Assembly: GCA_964019335.1 (NCBI GenBank)
Contig: OZ025650.1
Span: 75,001-139,000, forward strand
Length of the DNA stretch: 64,000 bases
Direction: 5' to 3'
From: Diplonema japonicum
Taxonomy: Eukaryota > Euglenozoa > Diplonemea > Diplonemida > Diplonemidae
The notes beneath the pieces are model-generated. The model was not told the origin of the DNA, made no database searches, and worked only from the letters and a program-made list of their open reading frames with translations. Positions 31,159 to 41,482 of this stretch are shown piece by piece; the stretch's first letter is position 1; each line of letters opens with the position of its first letter. Made by a program: the position numbers and the translations under genes.

Positions 31159-32652
31159 CTAATTGAAGCAAGATGGGGTGGTGGGGGGTGTGAGGGGTGT
31201 GTGCGACGGTGTCGCTTGGTCGTAAAACAGGAGCAGCTGCTCGGTGGCCCGACGTTGGGCTTCACAGATGTCTATTTGGTCGGTGTCGGACACGTTGTGA
31301 GTGGGGATGCGGACGAAGGAGGGCAAGGCATCAGAGGTGGCCGTCATTCCAGGCTCAGAAGGCTCGGGAAGCGTCCATCCGACATTAGTGGTCTCGCCAC
31401 GCCAGGAGCGCATCTTGTGCCCTCTGAGGTGCTCCTGCTCACGATTCACTCGGTGAAGCAGTACCCTTTCCCGGTAGGCAGCAGCGTCTAGCTCTGCTGC
31501 CCTGTTACGCAATATTTGCTCTTCCATGTCGAGCTCCGCTTGCTGCTGGCTCAGATGGAACGCTGCCCTGTCCACCTCTGCAGCCTTCGCAGCCTCTTGT
31601 TGCTTCTGCATCTCAATGCCCGCCTGCCGCTTTTCCATATATTTCATCTCATCAACAAATTTTCTCTGCATCGCCTCCTGCCGCTCTGCTTCGGCTCTTG
31701 CCGCTAAAGCGCTCTCATCGTGACACGGAATTGTCAATGTGTGCACAGAGTGGTACTGCACATCCCGTGCACCTTCTCCTCCGTACAAATAAAAAACAGT
31801 GTCGGCGAGAGGGGCATCATGCTTCACTCCCATAAAGTGCGACATTCTTGGACGGGGTGGTGTGCCTGCTGTGGGACCGCATTCGTACCATGTGTTGGTG
31901 GCGACCTCCCACACCCAGAGCGCAGGGGAGATCTTGTTGTCCCGCGAGACACCACCATAGAGGACAATGTAGCTGGAAGCTGCGACTAAGGTGTGTCTAT
32001 AAAGCGGGATGTTGCCAGCGATGCTCATCCAGTAGAGGCTTTGCGTGTCATAAGCCCATAGGTCGCCGAGGATAGTGCCCTTGCGGCTGACGCCGCCATG
32101 TATGAGGAGTGTATCATGAAGGCCGCTGCATGAAGCGTGCATCTCTCTGTCTGGGGGGATGTTCTTCCCTCGTTGGGAGCACTCTGTGACGGTGCCGTTG
32201 ACAGCGTTCACTTGTATGAAAGGAGGTTGAGGGGAGGACTTGGTGACGGTCTCCCGCCCGCCGTGGCAGAAGAGAAGCCCCCCAACGCTGCAGAGGGCGA
32301 ACCCGGTCCGTGGTGTACAAAGAATCGCAAAGCTCTCCCACTGCATCCCTGACAGGTTTAATACGTAGAGAGTCATGTCGCTCTCCAGAACCAAGACGGC
32401 CAGCCGTGTGGGGGACAATCCTGCAGCCTTGCAATATCTTGCATTCACTGGTGGTGGCTTGCCCTTTATTCCTTCAGCCTTTTCCCATTCTTCCTTATAC
32501 AAAAATATTTCGTTTACAACAGTCCTCCCTATAGCCGCACCACCCACTATTAACTTATCCCCACTTACACATGAGAAACTAGCTCTCCAGTTGCTCTGTC
32601 TCCTATCTTTACTCTCTTCTCGCCATGTTGGGGGTATGACAAGCCCAGTCAT
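31159..32652 (-). CDS. Kelch-repeat protein with coiled-coil tail
   Basis: A 497-residue protein. Residues about 25-325 form kelch-type repeats, seen as hydrophobic strands with paired glycines: GDKLIVGGAAIGRTVVNEI, LLFCHGGRE, LLIHGGVSRKGTILGDLWAYD, IVLYGGVSRDNKISPALWVWEVATNTWYEC, FYLYGGEGARDVQYHSVH. These should close a beta-propeller used for protein interaction. Residues about 335-440 are a charged helix (AERQEAMQRKFVDEMKYMEKRQ), probably coiled coil. The tail is Ser/Thr/Pro-rich. Its stop lies 95 nt before the next gene. Confidence 0.9.
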   Translation of the reverse strand: MTGLVIPPTWREESKDRRQSNWRASFSCVSGDKLIVGGAAIGRTVVNEIFLYKEEWEKAEGIKGKPPPVNARYCKAAGLSPTRLAVLVLESDMTLYVLNLSGMQWESFAILCTPRTGFALCSVGGLLFCHGGRETVTKSSPQPPFIQVNAVNGTVTECSQRGKNIPPDREMHASCSGLHDTLLIHGGVSRKGTILGDLWAYDTQSLYWMSIAGNIPLYRHTLVAASSYIVLYGGVSRDNKISPALWVWEVATNTWYECGPTAGTPPRPRMSHFMGVKHDAPLADTVFYLYGGEGARDVQYHSVHTLTIPCHDESALAARAEAERQEAMQRKFVDEMKYMEKRQAGIEMQKQQEAAKAAEVDRAAFHLSQQQAELDMEEQILRNRAAELDAAAYRERVLLHRVNREQEHLRGHKMRSWRGETTNVGWTLPEPSEPGMTATSDALPSFVRIPTHNVSDTDQIDICEAQRRATEQLLLFYDQATPSHTPLTPPTTPSCFN

Positions 32653-32854
32653 AAGAGGTGGCTTTTTGAAGGTGAAGGCTGGGGGGGATGAGAAATAAAT
32701 GTGAACAGTATAATCTTTTTTTTTTTAAGCCACTGGGAAGAGAAAATAAAATATAAAAAGAATAAAGGGAAATAAAAACACATTAGTGCACATTGGAATG
32801 GTTGGGGATGGTAGCAAAAAGAGAGAAAAAAATGGGAGATATAAAAAAAAAAAG

Positions 32855-32932
32855 AAAACTCAAAGTACAGGACAAGCCCCCGCTAGAGGGCCGCCCTATG
32901 GGAGGGGGGGGTCTATCTGTTAATACTCCCCT
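32855..32932. repeat. Dispersed 77-bp repeat, copy 1
   Basis: Nearly identical to 56395-56473 in the same orientation, differing by one C in a C run. On the minus strand it starts AGGGGAGTATTAACAGATAG and ends CTGTACTTTGAGTTTT. The ends can pair (AGTA...CAG with CTG-TACT) around a G/C-rich hairpin, and a T-run follows. It overlaps the 3' end of the small ORF starting at 33098, supplying its last codons and stop. It may be a small mobile element or an RNA gene. Confidence 0.8.
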
Positions 32933-33098
32933 TCTGGAGCATTGCTTTCATCCCGATCGTGGCTGTGAGCGTCTTGCGAAGTCGAGTGATGCGATCCCGC
33001 TTGTAGGCGGCCTTCAAATCCATCAGCTTGTCGTGCGTGGACTGGGTAGCAAAAATGGGCCTCCGGAGAAGCCTATATAGCCCCTGTATAGCTGCCAT
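32913..33098 (-). CDS. Small hypothetical protein (61 aa), 3' end in repeat
   Basis: A basic protein beginning MAAIQGLYRLLRRPIFATQS and ending KAMLQKGSINR. The N-terminus lacks acidic residues and could be a mitochondrial presequence. The last codons (GSINR and stop) come from the dispersed 77-bp repeat, so the original C-terminus may have been altered by insertion. No family is recognised. A GC-rich 5' stretch (33110-33230) might be leader or a missed exon. Confidence 0.5.
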   Translation of the reverse strand: MAAIQGLYRLLRRPIFATQSTHDKLMDLKAAYKRDRITRLRKTLTATIGMKAMLQKGSINR

Positions 33099-33937
33099 TC
33101 CTCCTATGGCATGAGGGACTTCACCCTTTTCTGCTCATCCGCTGGGAAGGGGCGTCGCTTCTTCCGTGCCCTGCACGCTGCGTGAGGAGATAAGGTGGGA
33201 TCTCGCCGAAGGCAGTCCGCGGGTGAGAAAATGATAGAGGTTCTTTTTTTTCGTTTTTCTTTTGTCTCCCTCTCTCTCTTTTTTCGTTTTTTTTTTTAAT
33301 TCTCTTTTCATCACCCTCCCATGGACGTACTCTAGCGTCAGAATAAAAAAAAGGAGGGGAGAGAAAGAGAAGGGGGGAATTAAAAGAAAAAGTGGCAGAA
33401 ATGAAGGAAGAAAAAAAAATGGAATATAGTCGTAAACTTCACTTGACCCTGGAAAATAAAAATAAAGTAAAGAAGCTATTCAGAACAAAAAGAAGAATGG
33501 AAAATAAAAAAAACGGACAATTAAAAAAAAAAACATCATCATTTCCTTTTTTAAGTTACAGTAAATTACAACAACAAAAAAAAGAACCCAAAAATAAAAA
33601 TAAAAATCCCTGCTTTTTTCCTTCTTCCCTGCGTATTCGATACGAGTGGCTACCTTGAAAAAAAAGAACTTTTTTAAATTCACAATGATGGGAGGGGAGG
33701 GCGAATTCAGACCGGTTGTTTTTCTTTTTTTTTTTTTTTTTTTTTTTTGCGCGTAAAAAAAAAAAATGTCGATGTCACACGCATGTCACATGAAAAAATA
33801 AAAAAAATAAAAAGAGGAAAGGGAAAAGGGGCCAGTGAAACAAAACAAAAACAAAAACAAAAACAAAAACAAAAACAAAAACAAAAACAAAAACAAAAGA
33901 TTTAAAATAAAAATAAAAAAAAAACAATCTTTTCTAT
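33099..33937. other. Intergenic region with AAAAAC microsatellite
   Basis: The right part is A-rich with the (AAAAAC)n array and a T20 run near 33730. The left part (33110-33230) is GC-richer and may be the leader of the small gene at 33098. No other gene is visible. Confidence 0.5.
33841..33899. repeat. (AAAAAC)n microsatellite
   Basis: About nine tandem copies of a hexamer, the first with one A fewer, in otherwise A-rich DNA just downstream of the ETF-QO stop codon. Confidence 0.95.
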
Positions 33938-35767
33938 CTACATGGTTGCATCGTAGTTGGGGCCGCCACCGCCCTCTGGCACCGTCCAGTTGATGTTGTC
34001 GTTCTTAATATCACATGCTTTGCAGTGGAGGCAGTTTTGGGCAGAGATGCTGAGGTCTTTGGCTCCGTTTTTTTCCACGTACTCGTAAACTCCAGCAGGG
34101 CAGAACTTGGCAAGGGTGCCACCATACACTTCAAGGTCAATTTTAGCAGCGTTCTCCCACACCTTGGGCTTCAAATGCGCCGGCTGGTCACCTTCGTGGT
34201 TTGTCTGCGATCTGGAGTGGTTCGTGAGCAAATCGAAAGTGATCTTCCCATCGGGCTTCGGGTACTCGATCTCTTTGCACTGCTCAATAGGCAGATGGCA
34301 CTCGTGGTCCTCATGCTTGTGCTTCAGGTTCACCGGCTCCAACCCCTTCGTCACCATCTCCGTCACACCCGTGTACATCACACCCGGCCAGAAGCTCTTT
34401 GCAAACACCTGGCGCACGTTCCTTACCCTGTTTTGTTTTGTCTTTCCTCCCGATTCTCTCGTTTATTCCATACTTGTGAAGCTCCTTGTACAGCCAGGAC
34501 TCTTCGAATCTCGCCCTGTAGCTGCTCACCTCTTCACCGTACTCGCCCTCCTTCTCTTTGAAGACATCGTCATAGAGCGCCTCCGCCGCAAGCATGCCTG
34601 ACTTCATGGCGGTGTGGGTGCCCTTGATCTTCGGCAGGTTCAAGAAACCCGCGGTGTCGCCCACCTAAGGTAAGGATGCATTGCATATTTTATTTTATCT
34701 CATACCAAAACACCACCTGGGAAGGTCAGCTTAGGGAGGGACAGCAGCCCCCCCTCGCTGAGGGTCCTCGCACCGTAGGACACGCATGTACCGCCCTCGA
34801 GGACGTTGCTAATCTCAGGGTGCGTCTTCCACTTCTGCATTTCCATGTAGGGTCTGATGTAGGAGTTTTGGTAGTCAAGCCCTGTCACGAAGCCCACGGA
34901 CACCATGTTGTTGCCCATGTGGTACATCCACGAACCGCCATAAGTGTTGATGTGGCCCTCCGCCTTGGTGGTCGGCCACCCGACCGTGTGACGCACAAGC
35001 CCTTCACGGTGCTTTGCGGGGTCGACCTCCCACAGCTCCTTGATACCAATGCCGTAGGTCTGGTACTGGCTGTCCTTGCGGAGGTCGTACTTGTTGAAGA
35101 GCTGCTTGGTGACGGAGCCCCTGCAACCCTCGGCGAAGACGGTCTGCTTTGCCCTGAGGATCATGCCCGGCTGGTAGACGTCCTTCTTGGTGCCGCTCTT
35201 GGAGACACCCTTGTCGTCGGTGATGATGCCGACCACCCTGCCCTCCTCGTCGTAGAGGGGCTCTGCCGCCGCAAAGCCAGGGAACACATCAACACCGAGC
35301 TCACCTGCCTGCTCGCCGAGCCAGGCGCACAGCTCACCGAGGCTGATGAGGTAGTTGCCGTGGTTGTTGAGGCCACCGGGAATCAGCATGCTGGGGACGC
35401 TGTAGGACCCGCCTTTGGTCAAGAGCATGAACTCGTCGGCGTTCACCTGTGTGTGCAGGGGGGCGCCCTTCTCGGACCAGTCGGGGATCAGCTCGGTTAG
35501 GGAATGCGGCTCGATGCACGCACCAGACAGGATGTGCGCCCCGATCATGCTACCCTTTTCTATCAAACACACGTTCAGCTCTCTGTCACCGTCCTCAGCA
35601 GCAAGCTGCTTAAGTTTGATCGCAGTGCTCAGACCACTGGGACCACCACCCACCACCACCACATCGTACTCCATCTCGTCACGCTCCACGTCGCTGCACC
35701 ACCTCGCGGCCTGTGCCCAGTTCCTCGAAAGGGGGGCCACACCCCTACGGAACATACTTCGCATCAT
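33938..35767 (-). CDS. Electron transfer flavoprotein-ubiquinone oxidoreductase, three exons
   Basis: ETF-QO passes electrons from ETF (fatty-acid, amino-acid and choline oxidation) to mitochondrial ubiquinone. Exons are 34706-35767, 34474-34664 and 33938-34427; introns are 41 and 46 nt. The 580-residue protein has a mitochondrial-type N-terminus, the FAD dinucleotide motif YDVVVVGGGPSGLSTA, the ubiquinone-region segment [34 protein letters not shown] across intron 1, and KVRNVRQVFAKSFWPGVMYTG across intron 2. Near the C-terminus the 4Fe-4S ligands appear as FCPAGVYEY...NCLHCKACDIK (one Cys plus CxxCxxC). Length matches the family (mature human ~580 aa). The joins are fixed by frame and conservation. 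Start MMRSMFRRGVAP at 35767 is preceded by an A-rich leader. Confidence 0.96.
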
Positions 35768-37083
35768 GTTTTCTTTTTCCTTTTCTTCTTCCTGCTGTGG
35801 CGTTACGTGGTGCTCAAGAATAAAGATGAAGAGCGATCGTTATCGACGTAAGTCGGCTGCAGGGGCATTAATGGGAAAAGGGGAAAAGGGGAAAAGGGGA
35901 AAAGGGAATACCATGAACACTCACTGCCACCACTGCCATGCTGGCAAGCTGTGTGAACAAAAAAAGCAACCCACACAAACCAGCCTCGTCGATACCCCCA
36001 CCCCCCGTACTGTATTAACTTGCAGAGCCGGTGACAGTAGTGACAGTAGCCATACTTCGGGAACCTCGTCCCTCGCGATGGTGCTGGACCATAGATACCC
36101 TCTCCAAGCCCTCCTGATGCGATGTGCGTATATGTGAGAGGTTGTCGGTGATGAGAAAGATAAGAGAAAGAAAATAAAAAGAAGAAAAGAAAGAAAGTTC
36201 TTGTTTCTGAGTGGAAAAGATGTCCTTGTATTTTCAAAACTTTTTTTTGCCATTTTTTCTTTTTAAGATTCAAAGCGAGAAGGAAAAGACAAGTAAGGAA
36301 GGGTGGGGGAACGAGCTGCGAAAAAATCAACTGACACAGAAAGACAAAGAAAAAAAGGACTTAACGGCTAAGAGTTTCTGGACAGCTTCTCTTTGTTTTT
36401 GTACCCCATCCCTGTGCGAAGGGGGAAAAGTATTCTTGCGGTTAAAAAAAAAAAATAGGGGGGTCATGGGAGGAAAAAAAGAGAGGAAATAGATCGCGGC
36501 TTTCAAGTAGGAAAGCTCTCTCTTCCCCCCCTTTTCGCGGTTTTAGCCCTGCCCCCCTTTTTTGTAATCATTGGGTAGTGGAATAATGTTTTGAAAACAA
36601 AGGGTGAGAGGAGAGGAGGATGGTAAAAAAAAAAAAAGAAGAAAAAAATCATTAAGCGGTTCCTGCACATAAAAAGAAATGAAAAGTCGAGCCAATAATA
36701 TAATTCCTTTAGGTAATTCCTTAAGACTTTTACTATGGTCTCGTTTTCATTTGCGTGGTTTGCTTTCAGAAGGGGAAACAGAAGAGAGAGAAAAAGAAAG
36801 GGGAAAAAAAAAAAAAGAACTATAGCAAAAGAAGACAAAAAACCAAGTTTCAAAAAAGAAAAGGAAAAGCAACAATACCCCCCCCCCCCCCCCCTCACCT
36901 TTTTTCTTTTTGTTTCCCTTTTCTTTTTCTCTCTCTTTCGTTTTCTTTATTTCTCCTAGTAGTATAATACAACAAAATTGGGGAGGGGATCAGAAAAATA
37001 AAAAAGGTTTCTCTCTCTCTCTTTTTTTTTTTTTTTTTTTTTGGTGTAAATGAAAATTCTCTTTTTTTTGTGTAATGTTGTCA
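35768..37083. other. Intergenic region with GC-rich island
   Basis: Contains GGGGAAAA tandem copies near 35877-35907, a GC-rich stretch at about 35930-36135 with coding-like composition but no convincing open frame, and low-complexity A/T DNA to 37083, including a C17 run at 36878-36894. The island could be the ETF-QO leader, an unrecognised small gene or an RNA. Confidence 0.45.
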
Positions 37084-37461
37084 TCAGACCTTTCGAGGTC
37101 TGGGCTTGCGTCTCACCCTCCTTGGGAGCTCGTAGGGTTCGAATTTCTCTTCTTCCTCACTCTCAAAGCTCTCTGAGGCCACTGGCCGGACAAGTTGCAT
37201 CTGCATAAAATCAATATAGTGCTCCTCCTCCTCTATTATTATCCTTCCCACCGGCTTGTCCTCAGTTGCACACTCCAGCTCATTATCGACATTCTTACTC
37301 TTTTCCAAGGAGAGGTTCACCCACCTTCCAGCTTTGCTCTGAACTGACCAGTAATTAGAATGCCCAGGGTTAATCAAATTAGTGTAAACCGTCGCACCCA
37401 GAAACGTAGCCGTGACAGGAAGGCTTGCACCCAATACAACTGGTATTAGAAAGGCTGGCAT
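37084..37461 (-). CDS. Small single-pass membrane protein (125 aa)
   Basis: MPAFLIPVVLGASLPVTATFLGATVY at the N-terminus is a hydrophobic segment that could be a signal anchor. The rest is polar, with two acidic clusters (IIIEEEEHYIDF and SESFESEEEEKFEPYEL) and a basic C-terminus (RRVRRKPRPRK). No family is recognised. Size and layout resemble small accessory subunits of mitochondrial or ER complexes. Its ATG at 37461 has an A-rich leader. Confidence 0.7.
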   Translation of the reverse strand: MPAFLIPVVLGASLPVTATFLGATVYTNLINPGHSNYWSVQSKAGRWVNLSLEKSKNVDNELECATEDKPVGRIIIEEEEHYIDFMQMQLVRPVASESFESEEEEKFEPYELPRRVRRKPRPRKV

Positions 37462-38320
37462 TTTCTGTTCTTTTATTTTTTTTTTCTCCCTCCCTCTTTC
37501 AAGGACGCTTTTTTTTTTTTCTTTTTTTTTACTCTGAACGGGATGAGATTATAATATATCAAGAAGGTGGGCGAAGTGGAAGGGGGGATGGGGAAGGGGA
37601 AAAAAATAGCAAAAAAAAAAAAAAAGAGTCGGGCAGCATGAAATTTCACTATTTCGTTGTGGTGGGTGGGACAAAAGACGGCTTTCTTTTTTTTTTACCC
37701 TCCTCAATTTTACTTTAGTATCCCATTAGGGTTGGGGGTGGGGCCTTCCCCCCCCCCCCCCCCCCCCCCCAACTTAGCACATGACTTAGCAAAAAGTTCC
37801 AAAGCTGGCTTTTCAGAACATAAAATTGAAAGCTAATAAAAGAAAAATAAATCGGTACGAGTTCCCCCCTATGGAGGGCATGACTGTCAAGAGTCCATCA
37901 GGGTAGGACCTTGTGGCACACATTTTATGACCGAGGCAATGAGGGAAATAGGTGTGTGTGTGGGTGGAGTCGGCTGATTGTTATGTTCCTCAAATAAAAA
38001 AAAAAAAACCCCTCCCTCCTCCTGTGGCCCGTTGTGTGTAATAAAATGACCCTTCTTCTTCTCTTCCTTCATGCAAGCATTTCAGCAGTTCTATCCATTG
38101 GAACAATTGAAAAGCCCCTTTTTATTTTCTCTCTTCTTTCCTTTTTCTTTTTCTCTGCAGGAGAGGGTACAGGGAGAAACAAAAACTTTACTTAAAATGG
38201 GAAGGTGAGAGAAAGGGGGAAAAAAAAATGAAAGAACGGGTCGACTTATTAAATCTAATTACCCTCCGTCCCCCCCCCCCACTTTTCTTCGTCTGATGGT
38301 TTCTTCTGCTTTTTTCAAGT
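37462..38320. other. Intergenic region
   Basis: Homopolymer-rich, with C23 at 37748-37770. A short minus-strand open frame at 37887-38072 is interrupted by a Phe run and is not convincing. No other signal. Confidence 0.45.
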
Positions 38321-40331
38321 TCACGAGGTGCTATTGTTATTGAGGTAGGCGGACCTGCCTAAGTTCAGGCCGTGGGTGCCTTGCATGGGCACTGTTGGCT
38401 GTGTGTATGCTGGGATGTAGCTGCTCTGTGCTTGCCACTGCTGAGTGCCGGGCTGCTGCCACTGCTGCTGTTTCGGCTGTGACATCAACGACACTGTCTG
38501 GAAAGGAGTCGCAGCAGCATTATAGGCCGTCATGTTACCGAGGTACGGCTGCTGCCCTTGGTTGCCCGCGATGTTCTGGTACCCAAAATTCTGTATTTTT
38601 AATGAATTACAGATTCCCCCTCCCCCTCCCCTATCTACCTGCACATTGGGCTGCTGAGGGTACCCCTGCTGCAAAATCTTCATTCCCTGATGACCACCGG
38701 CAGGCGCTGCTTGGATCTGCGTGGGGAGTGTGCTCTGCCTACTGTCCACCTGAACCTGATGCACCGCAGCTGGCGCCTTAAACGTGTTGTTCCACATCAT
38801 AGGCTGGTAGTGCTGCTGCTGTTGCTGCTGGAATACTTGCTGCTGCTGCTGAGGCTGCTGGGGCACGGGCCTCTGGTGCCTTCTCTTCCCGTTGCCGTTT
38901 GCAGTGCCAAAGTTGAAGTTCTGGGTGTCCACGTACATGGCGTTGACGTCCTGCAGGCCTTGTGTCAAGGGCATGGGCTGATGGTAGGGCACGGGCTGCG
39001 AGGACACAGGGGGCGCCTGGGGGATGTGCTCAGGGGTGTCAGGAGGCTCCAGCATATCTGCGGTTCGAATTTTGATATACAGGAACAAAGGACATACCAG
39101 CGAGGTCCGTCAGGTGTTGCTTCTCCATCTCGTGGTCTTCGATGGGCATCGGCGGCGGTGTGGGAGGGGGGAGAGGCGGAGGCTGCACCAGCTGCGTAGG
39201 CGGAAGTGAGTCGGGCGGAGGAGGTGCTGCTTCCTGCGGAGGTGGAACAGGAGGGGCCACTTCGGAGGGAGGGGCGGGAGGAGCGGGCTCTGCAGGAGTT
39301 TCGAAAACAGCAGAGAGGCCGATTGCGGAGGGAGCGGTTGATGCAGTTGTCTTGGCCCCCTTGCCGGACCCCTTTTTCCCCCTCTTCCCTCCTGCTCCGG
39401 GTGCATCAACAACACGCACCGCTACCTTCTTAACATCCTCAGGAGGAGGCAGAGGGACAAACGGCGTTTCCTCAGCAGCTTCCACAGGAACAGCAACCTC
39501 CTGTGGAAGTGCTTCAGGCGAGGGAGGTGGGGGAGGGTTGTGTGCTGCAGCAGCCTTTTCAGCCCAAGTTTGCTTCTTGCCATCTTGTTGCTGTTGTTGT
39601 TGCTGTGGCTGTTGTTGCTCAACCTGCTGCTTCGGCACCTGCTTTGGTCGGATGCTCTGCAGGAAGGTGTCCTCGACCTCTTTGGGCTTCTTCTTGTTGG
39701 ATGCCTTCTTGCTCTTCTTGGTGTCATCATGTTCTTTGGACTGCCTGGTGAGAAGACGGGTTTCGTCGTCGTAGCGTGACTTCTCGCTCATCTGCATGGC
39801 TAGCTCTAAGTCCAGTTTGAAGCGCTCGTCTAGGTCCCCCTCACCGCCGTGGGGGGTGAAGCGCTTAAGCTTCAGTTTCTTTGGCCTGTCTCTCAGCTCT
39901 TCTTCGGTGAATTCTTTCTTCTTTTTCGGCTTCTTTTTTTTCTTGGGCTTTTCCTTTTCTTCTGCAGACAGCTCTGCCGCCGATTCAGAGGCCACAGAAG
40001 GGGGACTCTCTTCCTTTTCCTCCTCCACCTTTCCTACTTCGGCATCAATCTCCTTTACTTCCTCCTCGGGTTCTTTTTCTTCTTTCACCGGTACCTCGTT
40101 GTTCTTCAAAACCACTTCCTCGATGGGCAGTTCCTCCCCCGCAGCCTTCTTCTTCTTCTTCTTTTTTTTCTTCCCAGTTTTTTCCTGAACCGCTTCGGTA
40201 TGCTGCACCTTTGGTGTGCATTTTTGTTTTGCCTCCTTCACAGCTTCCTTCACTGCAGGTAACTCCCAACCAAGTAGCGCAAAAATACAGGCTTGCAACA
40301 TTGCAAGTAATCGTTGCAAGAAGCCTAACAT
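38321..40331 (-). CDS. Lys/Pro/Gln-rich protein with N-terminal hydrophobic segment, three exons
   Basis: A 640-residue protein without a recognised family. Exons are 39098-40331, 38639-39057 and 38321-38590; introns are 40 nt and 48 nt. The N-terminus (MLGFLQRLLAMLQACIFALLGW) is hydrophobic and may anchor it in a membrane. Lysine/glutamate-rich blocks follow, then Pro-rich linkers (PPPPPSPEALP, PPPLPPPTPPPMP) and a Gln-rich C-terminal third. The 48-nt intron at 38591-38638 is in frame and stop-free. If retained it would insert a Gly-rich stretch, so alternative isoforms are possible. Low complexity suggests a disordered scaffold or RNA-associated protein; function is unknown. Confidence 0.82.
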
Positions 40332-41203
40332 CTTGTGCCCTTTTTTTTTCCCCTCTTTTTTTTTATTTGTTTCTTTTCTGACTGGGTTCTATTTGTATTT
40401 TTTGTTTTTAAACGTCGGGCATAGAGAGAAAAAGAAAAAAAAAAGGAAAGAAAAAGGTGGTGGAAAAATAAGAGAGTAGAAAATAAAATAAAAATAAAAT
40501 AAAAGGGACCTCCCACATTATTGCATAACATAAAGAAAAGAAAAGACAAAAAAAATGGAAATAGGAAAAAAAAGAAAACGAAAAGAAGCAGTGTCTTTTT
40601 CTTTTTCCTAGAGGAAAAAAAAAGGGTCGGAAAACCACCATCAAAATAAGCCCCCCTTCACCTACTTGATCACTGTGGAAAGGGGGGGAAACAGAGACAA
40701 GTATCATTCCCTCCCCCCCCCCTTTTTTTGTTGAAAACCCTTCTTGTTCCCTTCATATATGACTATATGCTCTCTTACTTTCGTTGACCTGAATTCTCTT
40801 AGCAGCTACTACGCCCATTCCAGAACGAGAACAAAAGCAAAAAAGGATTCTTTATTTTATTTCTTTTAAAACGGATTTAGTTAAAATGCTGCAAAACAAC
40901 AAAGAAAAATTCAGGGGGACAAAAAAAAAGAAAAAAAAAGAAAAACGGAGTGCAAGGGATGTCACTGTTCAAAAAATAAATTCACACTGTTTCATTAGCC
41001 GTGTTCTTTCGGGCTTCTCTCAGAATGTCAGGTGTGCGCCCCCCCCCCCCCCCCCCCCCCCCCGCTTCCCCCGCTTTGGAGTAGGTAGGGAAAGTACTAT
41101 CATCCCACCTTTACCGTGTTTCTCTCCGAAGCCTACACGTAATAGGAGGACTGCTAACAAAGAAAACCCCTCTCCCAAAAAAGACCATCAAATTTGAGAT
41201 CGG

Positions 41204-41236
<33 letters not shown>

Positions 41237-41482
41237 AGAAACACACGAACCATAACAGATACTTTTATCTACTTTCTCTCTCTTTAAAAGTCAGTCCGTT
41301 GTGTCGAAGCCCAACGTTGTATATACAGACAGGCGATGGGAGGGGGAAGAAAAAGGAAGCAGGGGGGACAAAAAAATAAGGGGAATGTGATTATTAAGGG
41401 GGGGGGAGAAAAGACACTTTCTTTTCAGCCCTCTTTTTTTTTTTGGTTACTATTAGTGTTTTGTTATTTGATATGCAGCTCT
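40332..41482. other. Intergenic region
   Basis: Purine-rich spacer with C25 at 41039-41063 and an A34-type run near 41202-41234. No gene or RNA seen. Confidence 0.5.

Noticed and set aside
32855-32932. Spliced-leader RNA gene
   Set aside because: It contains CTGTACTTTGAG, loosely recalling the kinetoplastid leader end, but no GT donor follows and the rest does not match a leader RNA layout.
33841-33899. AAAAAC array considered as a telomere- or CRISPR-like repeat
   Set aside because: A simple short-period microsatellite in A-rich DNA, with no spacers and not at a chromosome end.
35803-36330. Minus-strand open frame upstream of ETF-QO
   Set aside because: Half low-complexity, no domain, no ATG in a sensible position; only the GC-rich island itself was kept as a finding.
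37887-38072. Minus-strand open frame of 61 codons
   Set aside because: Interrupted by a Phe run from a homopolymer, and a possible internal intron could not be placed convincingly.
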